Part shown: positions 9,936 through 18,598 of the stretch, piece by piece
Position numbering within the stretch: position 1 is the stretch's first letter
How the letters are laid out: every line of letters starts with the position of its first letter
NCBI GenBank assembly: GCA_021822495.1
Contig: JAKAQO010000008.1
Span: forward strand, 1-64,000
Source: a bacterium
GTDB taxonomy: Bacteria > Elusimicrobiota > Elusimicrobia > UBA1565 > UBA9628
Length of the DNA stretch: 64,000 nucleotides
Reading direction: 5' to 3'
Made by a program: the position numbers and the translations under genes
Notes under the pieces: generated by a model
Told to the model about the DNA's origin: nothing
Database searches by the model: none
What the model saw: only the letters and a program-made list of their open reading frames with translations

Positions 9936-11621
9936 ATGGAAAAAAATCCAGAGGCAGGAAGCAACGATACTCAAAACAGTGGCGAAGTATTGAGTTCTGA
10001 AAAATCTGACTATTACAGCAAATACTGGATAGCTCAGCCTTCGGTAATAGCTGTCTATTTGTCGGTTAGCCTTATTGCATTTCTTCTCGTCGTATTCTTC
10101 ATCTATTGCCAACCATTCGGCATTAGTATTTGCCCATTTTGTCCCTCGCCTGAACGAATGCGAGCAATCAAGTTGCCGATCTATTCCTTTTGCTTCGGCG
10201 GAATTGGCGGAACGTGCTATTCCATTCGTGGCTTTTACAAACATGTCGCCGCTAACGACTATAAGCATGAATATGTCTATTGGTATCTATTCAGAGGACC
10301 TCTTGGCGCTATCCTAGGGATGGTCTGTTATTTTTTGACCCAAGGTGGGATTTTGGTATTTGCGAACGCCAGTCTAAAGGATTTGGCAAACCATCCCTCA
10401 TCCTTTAGATCTAACGCGTTTATTTGCGGTTTGGCTTTCCTTGCTGGCTATTCCACCAACCAATTCACCGACAAAATGCAAGACCTGTCAAGAACTCTTT
10501 TCGGGCAGGTCAGTCATAAGAAAAAGCTGGAGACGCTTAAAAATAAAGCTCAAAACACCTACCAGGAGGAACTTACGATGAACTCGGGATATATTCAAAC
10601 AGAAGCCGAAGAACTCCTAGAACTTTGCATCCAGCTAAACGGCGATGGGGTGAATAATTCCATACCGCCCTATTCTGGAAACTGGAAGCCAATAATAACT
10701 AAGGTGGTAATTCCCGTGCCTTTCGATAATGCCTGGTCTCTCTGGAAAAAGGATAATTCCCTTTGTTTTGTCGCACGAGGAACGGTCCCCAAGGATACCA
10801 GCATCATTGAGGACTTGCTTGTAGAAACAATTCCCGCCAATGACGGCATTGATCTAGGCGGAGGTCAATATTTATCGTTGAATCTGGCTTCCCAGAACAC
10901 GCAAGGCGCGGCAGTCCATTTTGGATTCGCATTAGGACTAGCCGTAATCCTTTTTCATCGGAGTGAAGGAATACTCAACACCTTAACCAGCTCAGGAATG
11001 GACATTAAGAATGAAACGAACATATACGTTACCGGGCACAGTCAGGGAGCGGCGATCGCGACCCTTCTTCATTCGTTCCTTGTCCACGCAAATCCAAACG
11101 ATCTTCCTTGGGTTAAGGGAAAAAATTTAAAATCTTATGTTTTTGCCCAACCCAAACCGGGCAATTGGCAATTCGCTATGGATTTTGCCAGAGCGGCTGG
11201 AAATGATAACTTAGCTTATTGCATCAACAATCCTTTGGATTGGGTTCCGCAAGTCCCGCTCACCCGCCAAGGCCTTTCCGATTTAAGTGACGACCCCATT
11301 ACCCCTTATCTCCGGAAACATTACCCGCTTGCGGCCAAAGCCGTATTGGAACTTGAAGCGAAATTTCGAGACCTAAAGTCAGACATCAGCGCCGTAGCTG
11401 GATGGACTTCAAGAGAAACCCTTCTCGGTAATCTACGCGATAATATTCTTCCGCAATACATTCGCGCCGGTTCTCCACTAGCCAGCGGCGATTTAAACTA
11501 CACACCCTGCGGAATTCTTCGTTCAACCAGAATGCAAGCGAATTTAGCCAACATCGTGCCTAACTATCAAGAAGATCCATTGGCGCAACATCATCTTGTG
11601 ACGTATAAGAGTCTTTTGTAA
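9936..11621 (+). CDS. Membrane-anchored class 3 lipase
   Basis: 561 residues. The N-terminal 180 residues contain about four hydrophobic segments (for example 34-56, 120-141, 162-178). The C-terminal half is an alpha/beta-hydrolase of the lipase class 3 family. The nucleophile elbow is GHSQG (Ser near 369), the acidic residue sits in NPLDWVPQVP (Asp near 433), and the catalytic His is in HHLVTYKSL near the C-terminus, so the triad looks complete. The substrate is probably a lipid or acylglycerol at the inner membrane. Codon use is AT-richer than the upstream surface genes, suggesting transfer. It sits with a DUF6338 protein and two small proteins. An antiviral or envelope-damaging effector role is possible but unproven. 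Confidence 0.75.
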   Translation: MEKNPEAGSNDTQNSGEVLSSEKSDYYSKYWIAQPSVIAVYLSVSLIAFLLVVFFIYCQPFGISICPFCPSPERMRAIKLPIYSFCFGGIGGTCYSIRGFYKHVAANDYKHEYVYWYLFRGPLGAILGMVCYFLTQGGILVFANASLKDLANHPSSFRSNAFICGLAFLAGYSTNQFTDKMQDLSRTLFGQVSHKKKLETLKNKAQNTYQEELTMNSGYIQTEAEELLELCIQLNGDGVNNSIPPYSGNWKPIITKVVIPVPFDNAWSLWKKDNSLCFVARGTVPKDTSIIEDLLVETIPANDGIDLGGGQYLSLNLASQNTQGAAVHFGFALGLAVILFHRSEGILNTLTSSGMDIKNETNIYVTGHSQGAAIATLLHSFLVHANPNDLPWVKGKNLKSYVFAQPKPGNWQFAMDFARAAGNDNLAYCINNPLDWVPQVPLTRQGLSDLSDDPITPYLRKHYPLAAKAVLELEAKFRDLKSDISAVAGWTSRETLLGNLRDNILPQYIRAGSPLASGDLNYTPCGILRSTRMQANLANIVPNYQEDPLAQHHLVTYKSLL

Positions 11622-11646
11622 AAAAACAGGGCCAAGGAGAAACTGT

Positions 11647-12264
11647 ATGGAAAAAATATTGGGTTCTTCGTTCGAAAATGTCATTTACATCGTGGCATTC
11701 ATTGTTCCTGGGTTTGTTATCAGCCAAATAATAGCCACGGTTGTCCCAAGAGAGAAGGAATTGGAATATGTCTCTTTCATTCGATTTATTATGTATAGCT
11801 GTATAAACTATGCCGTTTGGTCCTGGCTGATTGTTCTAATAGCAACTTCTCACTTTTTAAAAGAACATCTCTTGTGCCAGATATTCGGAGTATTATTTTT
11901 TGTTCTCATTTCCCCTATCCTAATCGGAATTATCCTTGCATTTATGGTGGAAAAAAGAATATTTCACAAGTTCCTTGAATGCATAGGATTTAGTATTACA
12001 AACGATCCAGTTCCAACCTCATGGGATTACGTTTTTAGTAAGTTAGACACTTCCCCCATCGTTATGATAAAATTTGAGGATGGTGGAACCATCGCAGGAC
12101 GCTTCTCTTTTGCATCCTCCGATAATAATGAGAGGGATATCTGTCTCGAATCTATTTATACAATCGATCCTAATACGGGACAATGGAGTAAATCCAAGCA
12201 ATCTGGCGAGGTATTGGTACGAGGTGATAAAATCAAGTGGATCGCGTTCATTCCGGAGGTATAG
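11647..12264 (+). CDS. DUF6338-like integral membrane protein
   Basis: 205 residues. Three membrane helices (about 10-31, 47-70 and 81-103) are followed by a cytoplasmic beta-rich domain (about 125-205: IVMIKFEDGGTIAGRFS, then LESIYTID). This layout matches DUF6338 proteins, which lack an assigned function; the match is from memory. The start has AAGGAG upstream. The gene lies between the lipase and a small charged protein, spaced 25 and 2 bases, so it is probably part of the same operon. The soluble domain resembles an SH3-like barrel, perhaps binding nucleic acid or a partner protein. Confidence 0.65.
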   Translation: MEKILGSSFENVIYIVAFIVPGFVISQIIATVVPREKELEYVSFIRFIMYSCINYAVWSWLIVLIATSHFLKEHLLCQIFGVLFFVLISPILIGIILAFMVEKRIFHKFLECIGFSITNDPVPTSWDYVFSKLDTSPIVMIKFEDGGTIAGRFSFASSDNNERDICLESIYTIDPNTGQWSKSKQSGEVLVRGDKIKWIAFIPEV

Positions 12265-12266
12265 AA

Positions 12267-12470
12267 ATGAGTGAAAAAGAAGAAGAAAAAGATAATCTGA
12301 TAGAAGACTCTAAAATCCGCATAGAGAAGGGCTATCGACCAGGGAAGCAACCTGGAGGATTGCCAAAAGCGGGAGGATATCGGCCAAATGGCTACAAGCC
12401 TAAGGCGGATGAGGAACCGAAGGTTCTCCCAATAATAAAACCAGAAGACATTGAGCGTTCCGATAAATAA
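12267..12470 (+). CDS. Small charged Gly/Pro-rich protein
   Basis: 67 residues from ATG 12267, which has an ideal GGAGGT at 12255-12260 inside the end of the DUF6338 gene. It is acidic at the N-terminus, with a central Gly/Pro/Lys-rich repeat (YRPGKQPGG, GGYRPNGYKPK) and no hydrophobic segment, and is probably disordered. Tight spacing to the DUF6338 gene implies co-translation and a functional link. It ends one base before the convergent sigma-54 gene. Function unknown. Confidence 0.65.
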   Translation: MSEKEEEKDNLIEDSKIRIEKGYRPGKQPGGLPKAGGYRPNGYKPKADEEPKVLPIIKPEDIERSDK

Positions 12471-12471
12471 G

Positions 12472-13551
12472 TTAAGGGCGGACATCGGCATTATCCCTGA
12501 CTAGTTGACGCACCCCCAGTTCGCTTCTGTATTGCGCGACGGAGCGCCGAGAGAGCTTGACGCCGAGAAGGTTGGGAAGGGAGCGGGCGAGTTCGCTGTC
12601 CGTTCGTCCGGGAAATTCCGCGATGAGGTCATGGAGTTTGCCAAGGAGAACGGTCTTGGAACTCGGCATTAGTGACTTCATCGGGGCCTCAAGTCCCCAG
12701 GGAAGTTGAACGGCCTTGTTCGAGACAAGGGCGTTGACGGATTGCGGGGGAAGGCTGGCTTTTCGGGCGACGGCGCGCTGGGTCAAGGGGCTTCTTTTTC
12801 CCAAATCCCCCGAGACGAGATACTCCGCCTGAAACTCCGTTAAAATTTCGAGAATCCGGTAAAGCGCGGTTTTGCGGCGTTCGATGAGTTCGATTCTGGA
12901 CAAAAAACCCGCCAAGCCGTCCGCTTTTTCCCTTGGGAGACTTGCCAGGAATTTCGCTTTTTTAAGGACGTCGACGGAATATCGTCCCTTCCAAATCTCG
13001 CGCGAAAAAAAGGCGAGGGCGGGCTTTCCGTTTTCAATCATGATTCCAAGGACGACGCTATAGGACTTTTTCGGAGCCTCGGAGGGCAGGCTCGCGGATG
13101 AGAACTCGGAGCGGATGTAGAGGTCATTGACGAGGCCCTTGATTTTTTGGAGTTCATTTAAGGATATCCCGCAAATTTTCATTCGCGCCTCATCACTCAA
13201 AAAATCGTCCTTGAGGAAACACTCCTCGAAGCGTTCTTGTCCGATGCGGCGGATGATTTTTGCGAGGGAAGAATCTCCGCTGAGGAGTTCCGGAAGCTCG
13301 CTGTCTGAAACGCACAGTTCCCGTCCCGCGAAACGGCGAGCGGACCATCTGGCCTCGGAATAAGGATTGAGCTTAAGAACTCCCTCGTCCTTGAGGATTT
13401 TAAAATCCGTCGCCGCCTCGATTTTTCGGATTTCTTCCTCTAAGTCCGGCTCGGGCATTTCTAAGACTTGGGTAAGCCGGATCCGGCTTTGAACTCGCGC
13501 GGTGGCCCGAAATCCGGGCGCGGCGGATTGAACATGAAGAGAGGAGGTCAT
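12472..13551 (-). CDS. rpoN: Divergent RNA polymerase sigma-54 factor
   Basis: 359 residues. A region I-like segment at the N-terminus (RIRLTQVLEMPEPDLEEEI) matches the Q/L-rich activator-interacting region. A core-binding region follows, and the DNA-binding end carries an RpoN box variant, SRRSVAQYRSEL, versus the usual ARRTVAKYR. The protein is shorter than typical RpoN (about 430-500), mainly through a reduced region II. ATG 13551 was chosen because it lies one base after the stop of the upstream histidine-kinase gene (TGAGATG). It closes an operon that also encodes a sigma-54 activator and a kinase, so a dedicated circuit is likely. It may be a second RpoN paralogue in this genome. Confidence 0.85.
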   Translation of the reverse strand: MTSSLHVQSAAPGFRATARVQSRIRLTQVLEMPEPDLEEEIRKIEAATDFKILKDEGVLKLNPYSEARWSARRFAGRELCVSDSELPELLSGDSSLAKIIRRIGQERFEECFLKDDFLSDEARMKICGISLNELQKIKGLVNDLYIRSEFSSASLPSEAPKKSYSVVLGIMIENGKPALAFFSREIWKGRYSVDVLKKAKFLASLPREKADGLAGFLSRIELIERRKTALYRILEILTEFQAEYLVSGDLGKRSPLTQRAVARKASLPPQSVNALVSNKAVQLPWGLEAPMKSLMPSSKTVLLGKLHDLIAEFPGRTDSELARSLPNLLGVKLSRRSVAQYRSELGVRQLVRDNADVRP

Positions 13552-13552
13552 C

Positions 13553-16246
13553 TCAAACCATGGAGAGAACCGGCTCCGGCGCGCGCTCAAAAGTCCAGGG
13601 CGGGGGCGCCCAGCCGCTGGGCGGGTCTTTTCCCACGGCGCCTTTAAGATGCTTGAGGCCTCCGCGCGGCAGTCCCTTGCGCCCAGTGGCGAGATAGAGC
13701 TCGGTAAATCCGAACTCTGCAATCCTGAAGGAAACCTCAATTCCGTTGACTTTGCCGCCCAATTCCTGGTCGATATAGACGGGCGTTGAGCGATTGATTC
13801 CGGAGACCGCTCTTAAGAACTCCGAGGCGGAGGGAAAAGACAGGAGTTTCTTTCCCGCGCGGTTTGCCGCCAATTTCCAGGTCATGCGCACCAAGGGATC
13901 GTCGTCTATAAGGACAGCGTCCCAGAAGGGTTCGGGGCTCTCGGAGAGCCGAAGGGGAACCATTCCCGCAAAACTCTTTGGAATCATCCGCACGCCGAGG
14001 CGTCGGCATTCCTCCAATATCCCGGGTTCGTCAAAGCGGCTGGTGACCAAGATCGCCCGCTCGCAAACGCCCAATTCCTCGACGAGTTCAAGCCCCGTTT
14101 CCTTGTGTCCCAATAATTCGTAGTCCACGAGATAAACGGCTTTTTGGGCGCTTTGTGGGTTTTGCCCGGCCCAGGATTTTATCTCATGGGGAGTGGAGAA
14201 ATGAAAGACCCTGGGGGTTTTCTCTTGCCGCCGCGAGAACTCAAGGCGTTCTCGCCAAACCTGGTGGATGCTCGCGTCATCATCCAAAATAACAATATCC
14301 TCGCCCGGGTAAATCCACAGTTCCGAGATGAACCAATCCGGGGCCGGGGCTTGCGGAATCTCAAGGGTCACGCTCGTTCTCGGAGTTTGGGCCGACGCGC
14401 CAAAATCACTTCCGGTTACGACATTTCCAGAGGTCAAAGTTAATTGACCGCCCCAAGACTCCACGGCGGCTTTCGCGTGGTGAAGTCCGAGACCCGAGCC
14501 CTTCAATTTGCCGAAACTCGCGCCCTTGCGGCACAGCCTCGGCAAAATATCCGGCGCTATTCCCGCGCCGTTATCCGTAATCTCAAGCGCGACAAAATCG
14601 CCTTGTTTAGAGAGATTGACCTGGACTTGCCCGTTTCCCGGTTCTCTCATCGCCTCGACCGCGTTGTCGATGAGATTCGACAAAACGCGCTTAAACTCGA
14701 CTGGCTGGACCAGGGCAAAGAGCCCGTAGGAGGACCGGTCCATGCGCGCCTCTATCTCAAGGCCGAGGCGGGAGCGGTATTGCAGGCGCTTTTCCGTAAT
14801 CAAGGGCTCAATGAGGCTCGACAAAAGGCAAAGGGCGGCGGGCTCATCAAAAACTTCCGAAGCGCCGGATGAACCATAAATCCTTGTGTCCATAACTTGC
14901 CTGCGCTCATCGAGGAGGTGATTGGCGATATCGCGGATGCGGCCGATGGCGCCGCGAATAATCAAGCGCTTTTCTTCCGGAAGCCGGGAGGCGTCCGCCA
15001 TGACGGAGTCCAAGGCCGCCAAGGGCGAGCGGATGTCGTGAGCGACCTGCGAGGAGAGATCGGCGAGGCTTCTCTGGATCGCCTCTTCCCGCCGGCGCCG
15101 CGTCGCATCCTCCTGAAACGCCGCTCGGTAGATTTGCCGCAACTCCATCGGCATGACGCGCGCATTCAGGAGAAAATCGTTTTCATCGGCGATATGGACG
15201 AGCTGGCCGAACATCAGGGAGTAGCGGATGATCTGCCTGGCCAATAACTCCCCCGCGAACGCCGCAAGCGCGGCGCCGAGAGCGACGCCGAAGAGGACGA
15301 TGCGGTAGGAATTCGGGCCGTGGGAAAGAATCAGGGCGGCTCCAATCAGGAAGGCGCTGATCAGAGACAAGATCGTCATTTTTTGCCGAGACGCCAGGCT
15401 TAAAACCGCGCTCCGCTCCTCGGAATCGGGCCATGGAGCGAAATTTCCCACAACCGAAAAGGCATACCAAAAGGCGATAATCCCGCACAACCACAGAAAT
15501 TCATACTCGCCGAAAACAAAAGAATTTTGATGCACGAGATAGGCCGAGATGCCGCCCCAGTTCCCCAACTGTGAAATAATTCCGGCGAGCCCCGCGAGGG
15601 AAAAGACGGGTTCTGGGGAAATCATGAGCGCGGCGCAGGACCAGAAAAAGAAAAGGATGGAGAATAGGGAGTTCAAGGCAATTTCAAGGAAATCAAAGCT
15701 TAAGCCCGCGGCTGCGTATCGAGCGCGAAGGAGGGGGAGGAAAACTCCACAAATCGCGGGAACGGCTAAAAGCGCGGGAAGCCAAAGAATTTTCAGGAGC
15801 TTCCAAGGCTTATCGCGAAAATCCCTCATCAAGGGGCGCAGATGCTGAAAAAATCCAACCGCGCCGATGAGATAGGCGGCGGTATAGGGCAAGGTGGTCA
15901 AGAAAAAGGAGGTCCAGTTCTCATGATTATCCTTAAAAAGATAATGCAGGCTCAGATAGCTGATGTCGGCGGGAAGGATGAGGCAGAAAAACCAAAGGAA
16001 ATAACGATACTCTCCGGCTTTTTCTTTTCGCCGGGAAAACAAATTGAGGATGATCGCCGCTTCGAGAGAGCATTCCAGGAACCCGGTCAAGAGTCCGGGA
16101 GTAAGCGCGGGAAACGCCCGCGAGCGGTCCAGGGCAAAGCCGAGAAACCCAACCGCCCAGGCCAAAAACAATCCGCCGAAACGCTTAAATTCCGGCTGAA
16201 AATCAGAAGCAAAACCCGCGCGGACAAGATAATCGGGAGATTCCAT
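13553..16246 (-). CDS. Hybrid sensor histidine kinase with multi-pass membrane sensor and two receiver domains
   Basis: 897 residues. The first 330 or so hold about ten hydrophobic helices, an integral-membrane sensor. The HisKA domain has its phospho-accepting His near 405 (SQVAHDIRSPLAAL), followed by the ATPase with N box NLIDNAVEAM, G1 DNGAGI and G2 GSGLGLH. Two receivers follow, the first with DDD, VDYEL and PKS, the second with IDDDP, IDQEL and a later Lys. A 21-bp repeat-derived stretch sits at the very C-terminus and another in the ATP-lid beta hairpin. The gene lies six bases after the methyltransferase and one base before rpoN, so it is operonic. It probably phosphorylates the NtrC-type regulator at 17222-18583. 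Confidence 0.9.
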   Translation of the reverse strand: MESPDYLVRAGFASDFQPEFKRFGGLFLAWAVGFLGFALDRSRAFPALTPGLLTGFLECSLEAAIILNLFSRRKEKAGEYRYFLWFFCLILPADISYLSLHYLFKDNHENWTSFFLTTLPYTAAYLIGAVGFFQHLRPLMRDFRDKPWKLLKILWLPALLAVPAICGVFLPLLRARYAAAGLSFDFLEIALNSLFSILFFFWSCAALMISPEPVFSLAGLAGIISQLGNWGGISAYLVHQNSFVFGEYEFLWLCGIIAFWYAFSVVGNFAPWPDSEERSAVLSLASRQKMTILSLISAFLIGAALILSHGPNSYRIVLFGVALGAALAAFAGELLARQIIRYSLMFGQLVHIADENDFLLNARVMPMELRQIYRAAFQEDATRRRREEAIQRSLADLSSQVAHDIRSPLAALDSVMADASRLPEEKRLIIRGAIGRIRDIANHLLDERRQVMDTRIYGSSGASEVFDEPAALCLLSSLIEPLITEKRLQYRSRLGLEIEARMDRSSYGLFALVQPVEFKRVLSNLIDNAVEAMREPGNGQVQVNLSKQGDFVALEITDNGAGIAPDILPRLCRKGASFGKLKGSGLGLHHAKAAVESWGGQLTLTSGNVVTGSDFGASAQTPRTSVTLEIPQAPAPDWFISELWIYPGEDIVILDDDASIHQVWRERLEFSRRQEKTPRVFHFSTPHEIKSWAGQNPQSAQKAVYLVDYELLGHKETGLELVEELGVCERAILVTSRFDEPGILEECRRLGVRMIPKSFAGMVPLRLSESPEPFWDAVLIDDDPLVRMTWKLAANRAGKKLLSFPSASEFLRAVSGINRSTPVYIDQELGGKVNGIEVSFRIAEFGFTELYLATGRKGLPRGGLKHLKGAVGKDPPSGWAPPPWTFERAPEPVLSMV
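13600..13626 (-). repeat. 21-bp palindromic unit inside the kinase gene
   Basis: GCGCCCAGCCGCTGGGCG with flanking GGG is one unit of the window-wide 21-bp family (stem CGCCCA/TGGGCG, 5-base loop). Here it is read on the minus strand as DPPSGWAPPPW in the kinase C-terminus. Confidence 0.7.
14381..14402 (-). repeat. Degenerate copy of the 21-bp unit in the kinase ATP-binding domain
   Basis: GTTTGGGCCGACGCGCC resembles the unit at 25105-25135 (GTCTGGGCCGACGCGCC). It encodes GASAQTPR between the last two strands of the ATPase domain, consistent with an inserted loop. Confidence 0.4.
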
Positions 16247-16252
16247 GCCCGT

Positions 16253-17044
16253 CTATTTCGGCCGCCGAACCCTGGGGCAGGGTCGCCGGACCCTGGGGCA
16301 GGGCCGCCGCGCCAACGCCATAATTCTCTGGGAGGCAAGTCCGGCATTTCTCTTCTCGCTTAAGCCGCCCATCAGGACGATGTTTTCAAATCCGGCCCAT
16401 CTTAAAGCCTTTTCCAGGCGTTTGCGGTCGTAGTGTCGGCTAAAACTTTCCGCTTCGCTGACTTTTCCGTTTTTGCCGATAAAAACCCAACGCGAGATCC
16501 AAGCCGGATCGGTCCCTCCCCGGAACCGGTGTTCCTCCAACTCCCAACCGCGCTCGGTTTTGATCCAGTCCTTTTGTTTGGCGTGCCGCTTAAGCCAGCG
16601 GCCGTCGGCGATGTCGAGGACCAAAAAACCGCCGGGCTTAAGGGACTTGAATATCTGCCGGAGGGTCAAAAGATCGTCTTGGAATTTTTTGAAATACCCG
16701 AAGCTGGTCCAGAGGTTCAGCGCGGCGTCAAATTGCCCGCTAAAGCCGAGAGCCCGCATATCGCGTTTCAAGAAATTGGCTTGAATTCCCGCCGCCCGGG
16801 CGCGCCGTTTGGCCTCGGCAAGGTATCCCTCCGAATAGTCCACGCCCGTCACCAGATAGCCTTTCCGCGACAAGGACAGGCTATGTCGGCCGACTCCGCA
16901 GGCGACATCCAGTATTTCCGCGCCCTTTTTTAGCGGCAGTCGGCGCAACAGCTCGCGGGTCTCCTTCTCGGTTTCCTCATCACTCACCAACTCGGCCAAG
17001 GGGTAGACCGAGGGCTTAAAAAAGCTCTTCCACCAGTCGTTCAT
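16253..17044 (-). CDS. Class I SAM-dependent methyltransferase
   Basis: 263 residues. Motif I is LDVACGVGRHS (about 40-50), followed by the acidic motif GVDYSEG and a motif IV-like ALNLWTSFGYF, a standard Rossmann methyltransferase (Methyltransf_25/11 type). The C-terminus ends in two copies of RPCPRVR, encoded by a 21-bp tandem repeat, so the native tail seems to have been extended or replaced. ATG 17044 overlaps the preceding stop (ATGA). The gene sits in the middle of a sigma-54/two-component operon. The substrate is unknown; a signalling protein is conceivable, but so is a small molecule. Confidence 0.8.
   Translation of the reverse strand: MNDWWKSFFKPSVYPLAELVSDEETEKETRELLRRLPLKKGAEILDVACGVGRHSLSLSRKGYLVTGVDYSEGYLAEAKRRARAAGIQANFLKRDMRALGFSGQFDAALNLWTSFGYFKKFQDDLLTLRQIFKSLKPGGFLVLDIADGRWLKRHAKQKDWIKTERGWELEEHRFRGGTDPAWISRWVFIGKNGKVSEAESFSRHYDRKRLEKALRWAGFENIVLMGGLSEKRNAGLASQRIMALARRPCPRVRRPCPRVRRPK
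16265..16306 (-). repeat. Two tandem 21-bp units at the methyltransferase C-terminus
   Basis: Two 21-bp units, 16265-16285 and 16286-16306, share CCCTGGGGCAGGG and differ at two positions. They encode RPCPRVR twice on the minus strand. The length and palindromic core parallel the CGCCCA-type units elsewhere, but the sequence is a different subfamily. Confidence 0.75.
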
Positions 17045-17238
17045 CCCGCCAGTCCTCGCCTTTTCCTATAAAAGGCGATATCATGGGATAATTTCCGCGT
17101 TTGGGCGTCCATGAGACCAAGAAGGGCGTCGGCCTCTTGCGTCGGAAGGGCCTCAATCATCTCCGCCGCGCTTTTGAGGCTCAGACACCGGGAATTGATG
17201 TCGTGGAGGAGGGCGCCCATATCATCCAGGGCGTTCAT
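17041..17238 (-). CDS. Stand-alone DHp (HisKA-like) small protein
   Basis: 65 residues from ATG 17238, overlapping the response-regulator stop by 17 bases and the methyltransferase start by 4. It is predicted to be two long helices. The first contains LLHDINSRCLSL, which resembles a histidine-kinase H box (HD-N/x). The second ends in a basic tail (FYRKRRG). No ATPase domain follows. It could be a phosphotransfer protein, a kinase-dimer poison or an adaptor for the neighbouring kinase/regulator pair. The resemblance is short, so the function is tentative, but the overlaps on both sides support a real gene. Confidence 0.65.
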   Translation of the reverse strand: MNALDDMGALLHDINSRCLSLKSAAEMIEALPTQEADALLGLMDAQTRKLSHDIAFYRKRRGLAG

Positions 17239-18583
17239 GTTTTGACTCCGTCCTTGCGGTCCGCGAGCTTCTCTGGATGGATTTGTAGAGAAGTCCCGTG
17301 GCGATCTTGAGGTCGGACAAGACCTTGGTCTTGACCCGGCCGTTCTCGGACAAGCAGCGCGCGATGATGAGATCGATAAATCTCTCAACCGCCTTCTTGA
17401 GGCCGTGTTCGAGGGCGAAGCGGTAGTGTTCATCCCCGATGAGGCTTCTTGACCTCTCGGCCTTTTCATTTGAAATAATCTTGCCTACCGCTTCTCCGCT
17501 GACAAGGCCCTCCCGCCCCGCCATGAGGAGTTCCACGAACTTTTTCAGCTCCCGGACATTCCCGGGCCAATCGTAGTTCAGGATTTTTTCCCTGGCCTCG
17601 GGTGAAAACGAAAGCCGGCGATCCCCCTTGGTGAAAAAAGACAGAAGCGGGAAAATATCGCCTTTTCTTTGAGCGAGGGGTTTGAGGTTGAGGGTGAGCC
17701 CGTGGATTCTGTGGAAGAAATCAAAGCGCATCTTCCCGGATTTAACCAGGCTCTGGATATCCTCCAAGGTCGCGCTCATCAGGCGAAATCGCGAGGTTTG
17801 GGGCGCGTCGGAGCCGAGGGGGTAAAAAGATTTCTCCTCGATAGCCTTCAGGAGCTTGGCCTGCATTTTGGGGCTCATGGCCCCAATCTCATCCAGAAAG
17901 AGGGTCCCTTGATCGGCCAGGAGAAGTTTTCCCTTGCGGTCCTCAAAGGCGCCGGTAAAAGCGCCCTTGCGATAGCCGAAGAGCTCCGCTTCGAGAAGGT
18001 CCTCGGGGCAGGCCGAGCAGTTGACGGCGACAAACTCTCCCGTTCGCCCGGAGCGGTCGTGAATCAGGCGGGCGAGGCTGGTCTTGCCGGAGCCCGAGGG
18101 GCCAAGGATCAGGAGGGGAATCTCCAAACCGGCGAGGCTAAGGGCCTCCTCTATGGACCTTTGCGTCTCTGGGTCCTCGGTGATGAACTCGCTTTTAAAA
18201 ACGCTCCTGGTCTTGGAGGCTTGCCGCGAGGCCTGGCAACGGGCGAGGATTTTGCCGATGTTCTCGCGTTCGTTTCCCTTGGCGTAGAAATCATCGCAGC
18301 CCAGGGCGTAGGCGCGCTCGATAAAGTCCTCCTTGGCGTGGCTGGACATGACGACCGAGTAAAGCCCCGAGGCCTTGGCGGCGGGGATGAGATCGAGTCC
18401 GGAAAAGCCTTCCTTCCCCAATTTAAGATCGATAAAGCAGAGGTCGTGCTCGCCCGATTTTATTTTTTTGAGCGCGGAATGCGAGTCTTCCGCGAAGTCA
18501 ATCTCATGTCCGGTCAGGTTGTTTCCGAGGACTTTACGGGCCAAAGGATCGTCATCTATGACCAGGATGGAGAGTTGAGCCAT
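17222..18583 (-). CDS. NtrC-family sigma-54-dependent response regulator
   Basis: About 453 residues. The receiver (about 1-120) has an acidic pocket IDDDP, phospho-acceptor Asp in CFIDLKL and Lys in YAKG. The central AAA+ domain has Walker A GPSGSGKTS, the sigma-54 contact loop GAFTGA and Walker B LFLDEIG. The C-terminal Fis-like region is divergent (RCLSENGRVKTKVLSDLKIATGL). It activates sigma-54 holoenzyme after phosphorylation. ATG 18583 gives a conventional receiver N-terminus; an upstream in-frame ATG at 18598 falls at the edge of a large palindrome. It is first in the operon that ends in rpoN, so kinase, activator and sigma factor are co-expressed. Confidence 0.9.
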   Translation of the reverse strand: MAQLSILVIDDDPLARKVLGNNLTGHEIDFAEDSHSALKKIKSGEHDLCFIDLKLGKEGFSGLDLIPAAKASGLYSVVMSSHAKEDFIERAYALGCDDFYAKGNERENIGKILARCQASRQASKTRSVFKSEFITEDPETQRSIEEALSLAGLEIPLLILGPSGSGKTSLARLIHDRSGRTGEFVAVNCSACPEDLLEAELFGYRKGAFTGAFEDRKGKLLLADQGTLFLDEIGAMSPKMQAKLLKAIEEKSFYPLGSDAPQTSRFRLMSATLEDIQSLVKSGKMRFDFFHRIHGLTLNLKPLAQRKGDIFPLLSFFTKGDRRLSFSPEAREKILNYDWPGNVRELKKFVELLMAGREGLVSGEAVGKIISNEKAERSRSLIGDEHYRFALEHGLKKAVERFIDLIIARCLSENGRVKTKVLSDLKIATGLLYKSIQRSSRTARTESKHERPG

Positions 18584-18598
18584 GAAGCATTGTAGCAT

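Noticed and set aside
15842-16363. 173-residue plus-strand ORF opposite the histidine kinase
   Set aside because: Low-complexity, charged antisense frame with no ribosome-binding site; the kinase on the other strand is convincing.
17669-18595. 308-residue plus-strand ORF opposite the response regulator
   Set aside because: Shadow of the NtrC-family gene; the product has no recognisable domain and the minus strand carries a full set of conserved motifs.
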